A stretch of 64,000 nucleotides of DNA from Shewanella baltica (GTDB lineage: Bacteria; Pseudomonadota; Gammaproteobacteria; Enterobacterales; Shewanellaceae): contig NZ_UGYM01000002.1 of assembly GCF_900456975.1 (NCBI RefSeq), positions 3,596,001-3,660,000 of the forward strand, given 5' to 3'. Under the pieces are notes generated by a model that saw only the letters and a program-made list of their open reading frames with translations, made no database searches and had not been told where the DNA came from. The first letter of the stretch is position 1. Every line of letters begins with the position of its first letter. The position numbers were made by a program, and so were the translations under genes. This document shows positions 45,749 through 56,149 of this stretch, piece by piece.

Positions 45749-46276
45749 CTTCACTCCTTGATTACTTATCTTTTATCTCAGCTAACGATTGCATCTAGCG
45801 AGGACACAAATTAACGACAGTAGAGAGCATCACATAAAGCATGAACAGCGAGCAAGGCTTAGGGCGGGTTTGAGGTAATAAATTCCCATTACATTAATGA
45901 CTATGCTGTGTTTCCAAGGCAGGCGTTTCCGCTATTCACACAATCCAGTTTTAGCTTTCATGACTTGATTAGATACCTTATATCGCTTCGCCCACTCAGT
46001 CTTAAATCAGCTCGCCCGCTCAGTCTTACATCTCTTCACCAACTGAGTTCGCCTCGCTCTCTGAGCCCTCGCCGCTGCCTTAAACCAGAAAGCCCCCAAG
46101 TATTTAACTCGACTAATAAAATAATAAACCACATTTTTAATCTAATAATTAAGCACTAAAGTAGTAATTTACGCTGCATAATAAAAATATTACAACCACT
46201 CATGCTGCGACGATAAATTAAGCGTATGCTAGGGTAAGCATGAAAGGATAACCGTCATAAGTGCAAAGGAGGCTCT
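45749..46276. other. intergenic region before glycerol dehydrogenase, no gene seen
   Basis: This 528-base region has two 24-base direct repeats (45989-46012 and 46013-46036; CGCCCACTCAGTCTTAAATC core) with a degenerate third. An 83-codon frame across them is low-complexity and lacks a ribosome site. The right end is AT-rich and should hold the gldA promoter; AAAGGAGG precedes ATG 46277. Confidence 0.5.
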
Positions 46277-47392
46277 ATGAGCACTGTCGTTCCGCGTACC
46301 GTCACTTCCCCTAAAAAATTCATTATCGGCAAGGGCTTATTAGCTCAAATGCATGATTATGTTAAGGACTTTGGTGACAATGCTTTTATCATCTGCGATG
46401 AATTTATCCTCAGCCGAGTTGAGAATGAAGCGGTCGCAGGGCTGGATCAAAATGGGATCAGCAACCATCTCGAAAAATTCAACTATGAGTGCTGCGAAGC
46501 CGAGATAAAGCGCTTAGGTGCGCTGGCAGAGCAGCATCATACCAATGTAATTGTTGGAGTTGGCGGGGGTAAAACCTTAGATGCCGCCAAAGCCGTCGCC
46601 TTCTATCAAAAACGGCCAGTGGTGCTCTACCCAACCATAGCTTCAACCGATGCACCATGTACGGCACTTGCCGTGATCTATTCCGAAACCGGTGAGTTTG
46701 AACGCTATCTGTTTCTGCCACAAAATCCTGATGCTGTTGTTGCCGACACAGCCATTATCGCCGCTGCTCCCGCCCGATTCTTTGCAGCAGGCATAGGCGA
46801 TGCTCTGGCCACTTACTTTGAAGCCCGCGCCTGTTATCAGTCCGATGGTGTCAATCTCGTATTGAAAAAACCTTCCCGCACTGGGCTGGGATTAGCGCAG
46901 CTTTGCTATCAACTACTGACTGAAAATGTTGAAGCCGCTATGGATGCGGTGAGAAACAAAATAGTCACTCCCGCACTTGAGCAAACCATTGAAGCGACGA
47001 TTTATCTCAGTGGTGTCGGGGCCGAAGCGGGCGGATTAGCCGCAGCCCATGCTGTGAACAATGGTATGTCGGCGGTAGCTGACCTACATAAAGCCCAACA
47101 CGGCGAGAAAGTGGTGTTTGGCTTGCTCACCCAGCTAGTGCTAGAAAATGCCCCCAAAGTCGAAATAGATAACGTCATTCACATCATCAAAACTGCGGGA
47201 CTGCCGCTCACGCTCGCCGATTTGGGGCTAAAAACCTTTGTCGAAGCAGAGTGGCGCAAAGTGGCTGAGATTGCCTGCGCAGAGGGCGACACTATGGGCA
47301 ATATGCCGATGAAATTAACCGCAGATGATATCTATCAAGCCATGATAGCCGCCAATGCCATGGCTGAACGCTATAAAAAGCTTGCGGTTTAA
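46277..47392 (+). CDS. gldA: glycerol dehydrogenase (iron/zinc-type)
   Basis: The 371-residue protein has the family core: VGVGGGKTLDAAKAVAF for NAD binding, PTIASTDAPCTALAVIY, and metal ligands Asp in AAGIGDALATYFEA and His in GGLAAAHAVNNGM and AQHGEKV. It oxidises glycerol to dihydroxyacetone with NAD, or acts on related diols. A strong GGAGG site precedes it. The aldehyde dehydrogenase gene follows, so both may work on the same carbon source. Confidence 0.9.
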   Translation: MSTVVPRTVTSPKKFIIGKGLLAQMHDYVKDFGDNAFIICDEFILSRVENEAVAGLDQNGISNHLEKFNYECCEAEIKRLGALAEQHHTNVIVGVGGGKTLDAAKAVAFYQKRPVVLYPTIASTDAPCTALAVIYSETGEFERYLFLPQNPDAVVADTAIIAAAPARFFAAGIGDALATYFEARACYQSDGVNLVLKKPSRTGLGLAQLCYQLLTENVEAAMDAVRNKIVTPALEQTIEATIYLSGVGAEAGGLAAAHAVNNGMSAVADLHKAQHGEKVVFGLLTQLVLENAPKVEIDNVIHIIKTAGLPLTLADLGLKTFVEAEWRKVAEIACAEGDTMGNMPMKLTADDIYQAMIAANAMAERYKKLAV

Positions 47393-47528
47393 AGCTCATC
47401 AATCAACCCCTTGCCTCACCGCTATGGTCAGCAAGATGGCAAGGGAGATGACAACAGACACGATATTTCCACCCTCAATGCCAAGAGTTGGCATTTACTC
47501 TCTATTCGTTGAACGCTTGGAGGAACAT

Positions 47529-48920
47529 ATGGCTTATGCAACGATCAATCCCTTTACGGGAGAGCTAGTTAAAGAATTTCCAAATGCAACAGATACCGAA
47601 GTCACGCAGGCGATAGAATCCGCCCATCAGGCATTTTTAAGCTGGCGAACTACGCCTTTTGCCGACAAGGCCGCCGTACTCACTAAAGCCGCTCACATCC
47701 TCAGAGACAGCAAGCCTGCTTACGCTAAATTGCTGACATTAGAAATGGGCAAAGTTACCGCAGAAGCTGAGGCAGAAGTCGAACTGTCGGCGCAAATTTT
47801 CGAATACTACGCCGAACATGCCGAGCGATTGTTAGCCCCGCAAAAACTGCCCGTTGCCGATCCCGCCGAAGGTGAAGCTATACTGGTTAACGAGCCGCTG
47901 GGCGTATTACTGGCCATCGAACCTTGGAACTTCCCTTACTACCAAATTGCTCGCATCCTCGCGCCCCAGCTTGCTGCCGGCAATACCCTACTGCTCAAGC
48001 ATGCGTCTAATGTGCCCCAGTGCGCCGCCGCTTTTGAAGGTCTAATGCGCGATGCTGGATTACCCGCAGGCGCATTCCAAAACCTGTACGCCACCCGAGA
48101 ACAAATAGGGCAGATCATCAACTCACCCAAAGTGCATGGGGTCGCCCTCACAGGCTCAGAAGATGCGGGATCGCACATTGCGGCTCAGGCCGGTAAGGCG
48201 CTGAAAAAGTCCACCCTCGAACTGGGTGGCGCTGATGCTTTTATCGTACTTGAAGACGCCGAGCTCCCCAAAACCATCGACTGGGCTGTATTTGGTCGTC
48301 ATTGGAATGCGGGTCAGGTCTGCACCTCATCTAAGCGGATGATCTTAGTTGAAGCCATTTACGATGAATTTATGCAAGGCTATATCAAAGGAATCGAAGC
48401 GTTAAAAGCGGGCGATCCTATGGATCCCACCACCACGCTGGCACCGCTGTCTTCCCAAGGCGCCGCCGATGAGTTGAAGCAGAAAATCCGTGATGCCGTG
48501 AAACACGGCGCAACCGCGACCGAAGTGGGGCCAAAAGTGCCGCAGCAAGGCGCCTTTGTGCAGCCAACAATACTGACAAACCTGACGCCAGATAACCCCG
48601 CCTACTATTGGGAATTCTTCGGTCCTGTGTCCAGTATCCACAAAGTGAAGGATGAGCAAGCAGCGATTGCCGTCGCCAATGACTCACCCTTTGGACTGGG
48701 TGGCTCAGTGTTTACCGCCGATACTAAACGCGGGCTGGCGGTCGCTAAGCAGGTTTCCACTGGCATGATGTTTGTTAATCATCCGACTATGGTCAAGGCC
48801 GATTTGCCCTTTGGTGGCGTGCGCCGCTCAGGTTATGGCCGCGAGTTGATTGATTTAGGATTGAAAGAGTTTGTAAACCACAAGCTGATTGATGTGGTCG
48901 ATATAAACGCACCTTTCTAA
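47529..48920 (+). CDS. NAD(P)-dependent succinate-semialdehyde-type dehydrogenase
   Basis: From ATG 47529 (GGAGGA upstream; the longer frame overlaps gldA) it has 463 residues and begins MAYATINPFTGELVKEF, typical of the Sad/GabD group. The core has EPWNFPYYQIARILAPQLAAGN, LTGSEDAG, LELGGADAF and the catalytic cysteine in NAGQVCTSSKR. It oxidises succinate semialdehyde or similar aldehydes. It lies 136 bases after gldA on the same strand and may share its transcript. Confidence 0.88.
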   Translation: MAYATINPFTGELVKEFPNATDTEVTQAIESAHQAFLSWRTTPFADKAAVLTKAAHILRDSKPAYAKLLTLEMGKVTAEAEAEVELSAQIFEYYAEHAERLLAPQKLPVADPAEGEAILVNEPLGVLLAIEPWNFPYYQIARILAPQLAAGNTLLLKHASNVPQCAAAFEGLMRDAGLPAGAFQNLYATREQIGQIINSPKVHGVALTGSEDAGSHIAAQAGKALKKSTLELGGADAFIVLEDAELPKTIDWAVFGRHWNAGQVCTSSKRMILVEAIYDEFMQGYIKGIEALKAGDPMDPTTTLAPLSSQGAADELKQKIRDAVKHGATATEVGPKVPQQGAFVQPTILTNLTPDNPAYYWEFFGPVSSIHKVKDEQAAIAVANDSPFGLGGSVFTADTKRGLAVAKQVSTGMMFVNHPTMVKADLPFGGVRRSGYGRELIDLGLKEFVNHKLIDVVDINAPF

Positions 48921-48947
48921 CTCCTTAAACAATAGCGACATCGGACT

Positions 48948-48983
48948 AAACGCCTGACGGAATAATCTGTCAGGCGTTTTTAT
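48948..48983. terminator. terminator between the dehydrogenase and btuF
   Basis: The stem AAACGCCTGAC (48948-48958) / GTCAGGCGTTT (48969-48979) is followed by a T-run and serves two convergent genes. Confidence 0.85.
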
Positions 48984-49811
48984 TTAACGCGCTTTATCCA
49001 AGGCATCACATAGGGCTTGAACGCCGAGTAACGCTCTGGGCGTCGCACGGTGTAATAAATCGGCATTGAGCTGATAAATATGCTGATTTTTAACGGCGGG
49101 AATTTCGGGCCATTGGCTCCAATCGACACCTTTAACATTGCCTTCCTCTTGGCTTTGCAAAATCACCTCGGGCAAGGTCAGCAACACATTTTCTAAACTC
49201 ACCTGCGGGTAATCACTGGCGGCATCGTAAAATACATTTTGGCCATGGCAGACACTGAGGATTTGTTGGATCCAACTGTTTTTAGAAACCGTCATTAATG
49301 GTGTCGACCAGAGTTGATAAAACACTTTAGGCTCTGATTTACTGGCATTCTCAGTCCGTAAACGGATAAGTTCGGCGCGATACGCAGCAGCGGCCTTACT
49401 CGCCTCTTCAACGTGGCCAGTTAATTTACCTAGCTCTTCCAGTTCCTTGGCAACCCCTTCTAAGGTTTTGGGATCGCTACCATATAGGTTAAAACCCAGA
49501 GCCTTAAGTTGATTGATGTCTTCGGCTTTATTGCCCGTATCCCACACCACAATCAGATCGGGATTAAGCTCCATCACCCGCTCCATTTGAATGCCATAGT
49601 AACCGCCAATACGCGGGATTTTTTTGGCCGCCTCGGGATAATCCGCATAATCGGTTGCGGCCACTATGGCATCGCCCGCGCCTATGGCGTAGAGCATTTC
49701 TACCGCGTGGGGCGAGAGCGCAATAATGCGTTTAGCGGGATCGGCCAACACACTGTGGGGAAGAAACAAGCTGAGCCCAAAAACGAGTCCAACTAAGTGT
49801 CGCTTAATCAT
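48984..49811 (-). CDS. btuF: periplasmic cobalamin-binding protein
   Basis: The 275-residue protein has a signal peptide (LVGLVFGLSLFLPHSVLA) and the BtuF-type class III binding fold: RIIALSPHAVEMLYAIGAGDAIVAATDYADYP, IGGYYGIQMERVMELNPDLIVVW. It delivers cobalamin to BtuC/BtuD, encoded 6 kb away in the same cluster. The start is ATG 49811 with a weak upstream site. Confidence 0.9.
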   Translation of the reverse strand: MIKRHLVGLVFGLSLFLPHSVLADPAKRIIALSPHAVEMLYAIGAGDAIVAATDYADYPEAAKKIPRIGGYYGIQMERVMELNPDLIVVWDTGNKAEDINQLKALGFNLYGSDPKTLEGVAKELEELGKLTGHVEEASKAAAAYRAELIRLRTENASKSEPKVFYQLWSTPLMTVSKNSWIQQILSVCHGQNVFYDAASDYPQVSLENVLLTLPEVILQSQEEGNVKGVDWSQWPEIPAVKNQHIYQLNADLLHRATPRALLGVQALCDALDKAR

Positions 49812-49834
49812 GATATGCCTTAATTTTTAAAGAG

Positions 49835-50869
49835 TTAAACTAGCTGCTCTGGCCAGCCATAGTGTTCGATATAGGTTTGTAGATTCTTGGGGCGATACTT
49901 AGGATCTTGATCCCAGCGGGCCTTGACCGAATGATGCAAAAGCACAGGGACTAATGCAGGATCGAGTGGCCGTAAATATTCCTGTTTTATCCGATAAAAG
50001 CTGCGCCTCGAATCATGCAAGGTGGCTAACGGACTCGGATGCACACTCGCGGCTAAGTGTGGCTCTAAGCTTAAATCAAATTTCTGCGCCTCGGATATCA
50101 TCCACAGCAGCGCATTGTCCGACAGCAATGCGCCGTCTTTATCGGGTTTATAACTGCCGCCAATATTGCTATGGGCACCCGCAAACCACACCTGTTGCAT
50201 ATCCATATTGTCGCGCAGTTGCCAGATGGTGGGCTCAAAATCGCTGCGGTGTTCGTCTATGGCTAAGGCATGGCGGGCAACGCGCACATTGCGGCCGATT
50301 TTAGTGTCGTAAAACTCATCTTTATCTTCGAACAAACCTAAAAACGAGATAGGGATCCCCATAGCGCCAACGGTATCCCACACGCCAACAAACTTGATGT
50401 CCCGCGATTCATGGCTGTATCTAGCTCTAAATTCGAGGGATTTTTCGCCGTCAGGGGCAAAGGGCGCACTGCTTTTTTTATAGTGGTCGAAGGCTTGCTG
50501 AATCAATGCCGCATCGGGGCGTTTGAGTATGCCGCAGTTATTAATTAAGCCACACAGGCAACGCACTGTGTAAGCACCACGACTAAAGCCAAAGAGATAA
50601 ATCTCGTCGCCGGGAGAATAGTTTTGCACTATGTAGCGATACCCATCCATGATGTTTTTATGCAAACCGCGCCCTGTTGCGCCGCCCATGGCTTCATCGT
50701 AATAGGAACCGACACCCCAATCGTAAAACACTTGCTGGGGTTTGCCGTCACTGGCCAAGGGGCTAATCGCACGCGCGAGGCGCAGCACATTGGTAGGGAA
50801 ATCGACCTTAAGATCTTTCTCGGGCCGATTCCAAGTCCCATCGGCACAAATCACGATACGCTTATTCAT
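49835..50869 (-). CDS. DUF2235 alpha/beta-hydrolase-like protein
   Basis: The 344-residue protein has the DUF2235 pattern: an N-terminal RIVICADGTWNRP, GGATGRGLHKNIMDGYRYIVQNY and the nucleophile-elbow-like GFSRGAYTVR (about 94-103), plus FVGVWDTVGAMG. Related proteins include type VI phospholipase effectors, but no secretion genes are near. It has no signal peptide. It lies between btuF and cobO on the same strand, but a cobalamin role is not suggested by its fold. Confidence 0.85.
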   Translation of the reverse strand: MNKRIVICADGTWNRPEKDLKVDFPTNVLRLARAISPLASDGKPQQVFYDWGVGSYYDEAMGGATGRGLHKNIMDGYRYIVQNYSPGDEIYLFGFSRGAYTVRCLCGLINNCGILKRPDAALIQQAFDHYKKSSAPFAPDGEKSLEFRARYSHESRDIKFVGVWDTVGAMGIPISFLGLFEDKDEFYDTKIGRNVRVARHALAIDEHRSDFEPTIWQLRDNMDMQQVWFAGAHSNIGGSYKPDKDGALLSDNALLWMISEAQKFDLSLEPHLAASVHPSPLATLHDSRRSFYRIKQEYLRPLDPALVPVLLHHSVKARWDQDPKYRPKNLQTYIEHYGWPEQLV

Positions 50870-50993
50870 AGGATCATCCTTGAGAACACTTTGAACGTTG
50901 AACGGTTAGCGACTAACAGCTAGTTGTGGCTAAAGGCCTAGCTGCCAGCCAATAACAGATCGTCGCTTATGCGCCGACTTTTACCAAGTTCGA

Positions 50994-51617
50994 TTAGTAA
51001 TCAAAACCTTGCTGCGCCTTGATACCCGCTTCGAATGCGTGTTTCAACGGCTGCACTTCGCTGACCGTATCTGCAAGCTCGATAATCGCTCGGTGGCAAG
51101 CACGGCCCGTAATAATCACATGCTGCATCGGTGGGCGATTTTTAAGTGCGCTAAGCACACGTTCCACATCCAGATAGTGATAGCTCACCATGTAAGTCAG
51201 CTCATCCAGCATCAAGCAGTCAATCGACTCATCTTGCAGCAGCTTTTCAGCGGCTTCCCAAGCGAGCACAGCGGCGGCGGTATCCTTTTCTTTATCTTGG
51301 GTTTCCCAGGTAAAACCTGTACCCATTACATGAAACTCAACTCCGGCGCCTTCGAGTAAGTTACGCTCACCGCACTCCCAGGTACCTTTGATAAATTGCA
51401 CAACCGCGGCTTTTTTACCGTGACCGACGGCGCGGGCCACTGTGCCAAAACCTGAGGTCGACTTGCCTTTACCGTTACCAGTTAATACCAGCAAAATCCC
51501 CTTTTCTTCTTGGGCGGCGGCAATTTTAGCATCCACACCGGCTTTCACTTTTTGTTGGCGAGCCTTGTGGCGTTCGGCCTTGATTTGCGCTTGTTCATTG
51601 TCGTTCTGTGCTGTCAT
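50994..51617 (-). CDS. cobO: cob(I)alamin adenosyltransferase
   Basis: The 207-residue protein has the CobA/BtuR/CobO P-loop GNGKGKSTSGFGTVARAVGHG (about 46-66), the motif LEGAGVEFHVMGTGFTWETQ, and the Walker B segment CLMLDELTYMVSYHYL. It adenosylates corrinoids at the cobalt using ATP. The N-terminal 35 residues are charged and variable. It sits after cobQ in the leftward cluster. Confidence 0.93.
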   Translation of the reverse strand: MTAQNDNEQAQIKAERHKARQQKVKAGVDAKIAAAQEEKGILLVLTGNGKGKSTSGFGTVARAVGHGKKAAVVQFIKGTWECGERNLLEGAGVEFHVMGTGFTWETQDKEKDTAAAVLAWEAAEKLLQDESIDCLMLDELTYMVSYHYLDVERVLSALKNRPPMQHVIITGRACHRAIIELADTVSEVQPLKHAFEAGIKAQQGFDY

Positions 51618-51641
51618 GGTCTTCTCTTCACTCTGCTGCTA

Positions 51642-51686
51642 AAAATGTCTGCTTTTAAAACTTATGCTTCTAAAACTTATGCTTCT
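51642..51686 (-). repeat. three tandem 15-bp repeats at the 3' end of cobQ
   Basis: Units at 51642, 51657 and 51672; the last two are identical (AAAACTTATGCTTCT). The array contains the cobQ stop and lies between cobQ and cobO. Confidence 0.8.
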
Positions 51687-53308
51687 AAAATTGGCTGTAA
51701 TTTTTGCATATCTAAATGCTCGGCTAACACATCGGCTAAACGCTCGAGTTGCTGCTCACGTATTTGATTGATATCTATCGCCTGAGCATCGCTTAATCCC
51801 GCCCAGCGCAAAATCAGCTGACAGGCATCCGGACTATCAAATAGCCCATGTAAATAAGTACCTAAGATTTGCCCGTCATCGCTTTGCAGGCCATCGGCAA
51901 AACTCATCGCTGGCGCTGTTAAGGATGTCGATTCTGGGATTAACTGCAAGGGCGCATTCGTTTGTTCAAGCCTAGGGATAAGATAACGTGATTCGCCGCA
52001 GTGGATTTCATAGCCCTTCACTGCAACCTTTTGCCCAAGTAACGTTAGCTCACCGCTCACCCGCCGTAACTGTTTATCGGCTTTCAGTTCTGTGCTCAAT
52101 GGTAAGTAGCCAAGTCCTTCGGTATCGCCCGCACTGTCTTCAATCCCTAAGGGATCGGCAATGCTTTGACCTAACATTTGATAGCCGCCGCAAATACCAA
52201 GCACTTTGCCGCCGTAACGCAGGTGTGTGGCGATATCCTTATCCCAACCTTGCTGGCGTAAAAAGGCCAAATCGGCGCGCACATTCTTACTGCCGGGTAA
52301 GATCAATAAATCGGCAGCGGGTAAATGAGTGGCGTGACTCGCGGCTTGGGTTTGCAATGACACATAGTCAAAATCGATATCGGGATGCAACCGCAGCGGA
52401 TCAAAATCCGTGTGATTACTGATCCTTGGGTACACTAATACCCGCACTTTTAAGCGGCTGTTAGCGCCTTTAGTCGGCGAGCTTATCAGCGCATCTTCGG
52501 CATCGAGATGTAAATCATGCAGATAAGGCAACACGCCTAAAACAGGCTTGTTCGTATAAGCTTCAAGCCAATCGAGCCCTGATTGCAACAGGCTAATATC
52601 GCCACGGAAACGGTTGATCACAAAGCCCTTTACCCGCGCCTGTTCAGACTCAGATAACAGCGCCAGCGTCCCGACCAAATGGGCAAATACGCCGCCCTTG
52701 TCGATATCGGCAATGATGATCACAGGGCAATCTACGGCTTCGGCAAATCCCATGTTGGCAATATCGCCCTCGCGCAGATTGATCTCCGCTGGGCTGCCCG
52801 CGCCTTCCACCACTATGGTTTGATACTGGCCACTTAATCGCTCGAAGGATTCCAGCACAGCACCGAGCGCCATTGCCTTGTAATCCTTAGATTTAGGCCC
52901 AAAAAAGGCCGAGGCTTCCAGCGTCGTTAGGGCTTTGCCGTGAACGATAATTTGCGCGCCCGTGTCCGAGCTAGGTTTAAGCAGAATAGGATTAAAATCG
53001 GTATGGGGCTCAAGATAACTGGCCACGGCTTGCAACGCCTGTGCGCGGCCAATCTCGCCGCCATCAATAGTCACAGCGCTATTGAGCGCCATATTTTGCG
53101 GCTTAAAGGGCGCAACCTTTACACCCTCTCGGGCGAGCAAACGACAAATCCCCGCCACTAAGGTGCTCTTACCCGCATCGGATGTTGTGCCCTGCACCAT
53201 CAAGACTTTTGCGCGCCGAGGCGAATTAACAGCAGGATTCATAACAACGGTATTAGCGGTATCGAGTGCATTGGCACAGCCTGTGTTGTCTGTGTTTGGA
53301 GAGGGCAT
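51677..53308 (-). CDS. cobQ: cobyric acid synthase
   Basis: The 543-residue protein has an N-terminal dethiobiotin-synthase-like ATPase domain ([41 protein letters not shown]) and a C-terminal glutamine amidotransferase domain with the nucleophile in [14 protein letters not shown] and His in GTYLHGLFD. It amidates four side chains of adenosyl-cobyrinic acid diamide. An extension of about 36 residues precedes the usual start; a start at one of the inner Met codons is possible. The downstream gene for the next step (cbiB/cobD) is not in this window. Confidence 0.93.
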   Translation of the reverse strand: MPSPNTDNTGCANALDTANTVVMNPAVNSPRRAKVLMVQGTTSDAGKSTLVAGICRLLAREGVKVAPFKPQNMALNSAVTIDGGEIGRAQALQAVASYLEPHTDFNPILLKPSSDTGAQIIVHGKALTTLEASAFFGPKSKDYKAMALGAVLESFERLSGQYQTIVVEGAGSPAEINLREGDIANMGFAEAVDCPVIIIADIDKGGVFAHLVGTLALLSESEQARVKGFVINRFRGDISLLQSGLDWLEAYTNKPVLGVLPYLHDLHLDAEDALISSPTKGANSRLKVRVLVYPRISNHTDFDPLRLHPDIDFDYVSLQTQAASHATHLPAADLLILPGSKNVRADLAFLRQQGWDKDIATHLRYGGKVLGICGGYQMLGQSIADPLGIEDSAGDTEGLGYLPLSTELKADKQLRRVSGELTLLGQKVAVKGYEIHCGESRYLIPRLEQTNAPLQLIPESTSLTAPAMSFADGLQSDDGQILGTYLHGLFDSPDACQLILRWAGLSDAQAIDINQIREQQLERLADVLAEHLDMQKLQPILEA

Positions 53309-53382
53309 AGGGTTAAAAACTTATTCTAGTTTGCAGGGATAAAGATAAAAGCTCAGTCTAAATATCACTTAACTGATTTAGA

Positions 53383-54003
53383 TTAAAGTGGTTTGAGTGC
53401 TAAGGGTAAACCCGCAACCACTAAGGTGACATTGTCAGCTAAGGCGGCAACGGCTTGGTTTAACCAGCCCGCTTCATCAACAAATTGTCGGCTCAACTCA
53501 CCTAAGGGCACGATACCAGAACCGACTTCGTTACTGATCAACACCACCACACCTTCGAGCTCGGCAAGTGAATCCACAAAAGCGCTTTTCTCCGCCTGCC
53601 AACTCGCCAAAGCTTCATCGTTAGAGATTGAACTGGCAGACGGTATAAAGTCTGTCGCATGCCACTCTGTCTGCGCCGGTTCATCATCAATCTTGGCGCT
53701 GGATGCGAGTAATTGATTGGTTAACCAAAGGGTTAAACAGTCCACTAAAATCACTCGCCCAGGTTTTGCTAAGCGTTTTAACAGTGCCGTAAGGGCGAGC
53801 GACTCTTCAAACAATTGCCATTCGATACCATCGTCCGTTCGTCCCACTTGATGTTTGGCGATACGGGTCGCCATTTCATCATCCAGCGCCTGCGCCGTGG
53901 CCACATAGCAGGCATCGAAGCCGAGCGCTGTGTACTGGCGCACTAAGGCTTCACCGTAGCGACTCTTACCGCTACGGGCGCCGCCTAGGACGAGGTGGAT
54001 CAC
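53383..54003 (-). CDS. cobU: adenosylcobinamide kinase / guanylyltransferase
   Basis: The 206-residue protein has the P-loop LGGARSGKSRYGEALV, the motif ILVDCLTLWLTNQLL and VLISNEVGSGIVPLGELSRQFVDEAGWLNQ. It phosphorylates adenosylcobinamide and attaches GMP for nucleotide-loop assembly. A linker of about 30 residues (about 105-135) is extra and Ser/Asp-rich. It overlaps cobS by 4 bases, so translation is coupled. Confidence 0.92.
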   Translation of the reverse strand: MIHLVLGGARSGKSRYGEALVRQYTALGFDACYVATAQALDDEMATRIAKHQVGRTDDGIEWQLFEESLALTALLKRLAKPGRVILVDCLTLWLTNQLLASSAKIDDEPAQTEWHATDFIPSASSISNDEALASWQAEKSAFVDSLAELEGVVVLISNEVGSGIVPLGELSRQFVDEAGWLNQAVAALADNVTLVVAGLPLALKPL

Positions 54004-54788
54004 AGTATGTTACCTACAACGAGCAATACAAAATAACACACGATTTCAGCTATTTGCTGCGCCGCGCCTAAGGTATCGCCCGTGTAACCGCCAATCTGGC
54101 GTCTAAAGATCACTATGATCAAACGGCGCAGTCCTATCATCACTAACAGCAATGACAGTGCCGCTAACCCCTTGAGGAATAACAACACTAATACGCCGCT
54201 GGCGATCAGGATAAGCAGCTCATTAATGCCTTGATGTTGCGATAGCGGCTTAGACTTACTGGTCTCGTCATCGCGGACATATTTTTCACTAAAGATGATG
54301 CTGGCTGATACCACGCGGCTGACTGTGTGCGCGACGATAAGCGCCGAGCCCGCGACCACAGGATCGTACAGCGCCAACTCGACTAACAACTGCCATTTCA
54401 GCAGCAGGGCCAACATCAACGCCAGTGCGCCATAACTGCCAAGGCGCGAGTCCTTCATGATCCGTAGCTTGTCTTCCGCCGTCCAACCACCGCCAAAACC
54501 GTCGAAGGTATCGGCTAGGCCATCCTCGTGAAATCCGCCCGTGAGCAAGACGCCAACCAACATAGCTAACAGCACAGAGACGCCGGCGGGGAGCCAGTTC
54601 TGCGTCAGCCAAAATACAATGGCACTTAACAGGCCGACCAAAAGACCGACGAGACCGAAATAACGGCTGGCCTTATTCAACTTATCACTATCGACTTCGA
54701 CCCACTTAGGCATAGGAATGCGGGTAAAATAGCCCATGGCAACTAAAAACAAATCTATCTCTTTGTGCCAGCTTTCGCGTTCTGACAT
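54000..54788 (-). CDS. cobS: adenosylcobinamide-GDP ribazoletransferase
   Basis: The 262-residue membrane protein has about six helices and the CobS motifs FTRIPMPKW, GGFHEDGLADTFDGFGGGW and MKDSRLGSYGALAL. It joins the lower ligand to adenosylcobinamide-GDP. It sits between cobT and cobU, coupled to cobU. Confidence 0.93.
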   Translation of the reverse strand: MSERESWHKEIDLFLVAMGYFTRIPMPKWVEVDSDKLNKASRYFGLVGLLVGLLSAIVFWLTQNWLPAGVSVLLAMLVGVLLTGGFHEDGLADTFDGFGGGWTAEDKLRIMKDSRLGSYGALALMLALLLKWQLLVELALYDPVVAGSALIVAHTVSRVVSASIIFSEKYVRDDETSKSKPLSQHQGINELLILIASGVLVLLFLKGLAALSLLLVMIGLRRLIIVIFRRQIGGYTGDTLGAAQQIAEIVCYFVLLVVGNIL

Positions 54789-54894
54789 AAAGCATCCTTA
54801 GTGAATTAACACTTGCTGCAAGGTTTAAGATTAAAACGGTTGGCTAAAAAGTTATTATTTTAAATAAGTAAAATAAGCGACTTAGCAGAGCACA

Positions 54895-55977
54895 TCATAC
54901 AACAGCCTCAATCCCCGCATCACTAAAACTCGCCATTTGATTGTAAAAATTTACAGAGGCTTGAATAAGCGGCAACGCCAAAGCTGCGCCCGTACCTTCG
55001 CCTAATCTTAGCCCGAGGGATAATAAAGGTTTCGCCTGCAAAAACTCTAACATCCGCTGATGGCCTTGCTCGTCTGACTGGTGGGCAAAAATCAAATAAT
55101 CATGCACATTAGGGGCGATTTGCACCGCAACTAATGCCGCAGCTGTCGCGATAAAACCGTCCACAACCACCAGCATTTTGCGCTCGGCAGCCGCTAACAT
55201 AGCCCCCGTCATCTGCACAATTTCAAAGCCACCTAGGCAAGCTAACACTGATTTTGGCCCATTTAAGGCACTTTGATGCAGCAATAACGCCAGTTCAATC
55301 AGCATGAGTTTACGTTCTAAGGTTTCGCTATTAATGCCCGTGCCACGGCCGACACAATCAATCACATCAAGCTGCATGATCGCCGCCATAATGGCTGCCG
55401 CAGCCGAGGTATTGCCTATGCCCATTTCGCCAAAGGCGACTAAGTTACAACCTGCTTGATGGTGACGTTCAATCAAATCGCGCGCCATCGCAAAGCCTTT
55501 ATCGACGGTTTCCAGCGCCATTGCGGGCTCTAAATGAATCGCCCCAGTGCCCGCGCCAAGACGTTGATCGATAATGCCTTCAACCCCTTCGACTGGCGTT
55601 AAAATACCGCAATCGATCACTTCGAGCCTAAAACCCACCTGCCGACAAAAAACGTTAATCGCCGCGCCGCCATGGGCAAAGTTTTGCACCATTTGGCGCG
55701 TCACTTCGCTAGGGGCTATCGACACGCCTTCAGCGGCAATACCATGATCACCCGCAAACACTAACATGGTTGGATGAACAATTTTCAGCACAGTATTTTG
55801 TGGCTGATCCGTTTGTTGTGAATCAGTCGCTTGCACTCGGGCAATCTGTAAGGCTAAGGATTCGAGCTGACCTAAGGCGCCGGGCGGCTTAGTCTTAAGA
55901 TCAATTTTCTGCTGGATCAATGGATCCTGCGTTTTACTCACAGGGCTGATTTGAAAAGACACGGCTGACTGAGACAT
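54895..55977 (-). CDS. cobT: nicotinate-nucleotide--DMB phosphoribosyltransferase
   Basis: From ATG 55977 (GGAG five bases upstream) it has 360 residues. The CobT motifs include [76 protein letters not shown] and [14 protein letters not shown]. It makes alpha-ribazole phosphate from 5,6-dimethylbenzimidazole. A longer frame to 56010 has no ribosome site. Confidence 0.93.
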   Translation of the reverse strand: MSQSAVSFQISPVSKTQDPLIQQKIDLKTKPPGALGQLESLALQIARVQATDSQQTDQPQNTVLKIVHPTMLVFAGDHGIAAEGVSIAPSEVTRQMVQNFAHGGAAINVFCRQVGFRLEVIDCGILTPVEGVEGIIDQRLGAGTGAIHLEPAMALETVDKGFAMARDLIERHHQAGCNLVAFGEMGIGNTSAAAAIMAAIMQLDVIDCVGRGTGINSETLERKLMLIELALLLHQSALNGPKSVLACLGGFEIVQMTGAMLAAAERKMLVVVDGFIATAAALVAVQIAPNVHDYLIFAHQSDEQGHQRMLEFLQAKPLLSLGLRLGEGTGAALALPLIQASVNFYNQMASFSDAGIEAVV

Positions 55978-56149
55978 CCACACTCCACTTATTATCTTAA
56001 ATAACCACAACGCATCCTGCGCCTATGACTAATGACTAACATGTCCAATTTTGCATTTCCAATCGCGGGGCAGATATCAACAAAAATGCTGATTATCCCG
56101 CCAGTCTGCGCTTGCTAGATGACTCTAGGATTACGTTCTGACTAGGTGC

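Noticed and set aside
45908..46159. 83-codon rightward frame rich in Ser, Leu and Pro
   Set aside because: It reads across 24-base direct repeats, is low-complexity and lacks a ribosome site.
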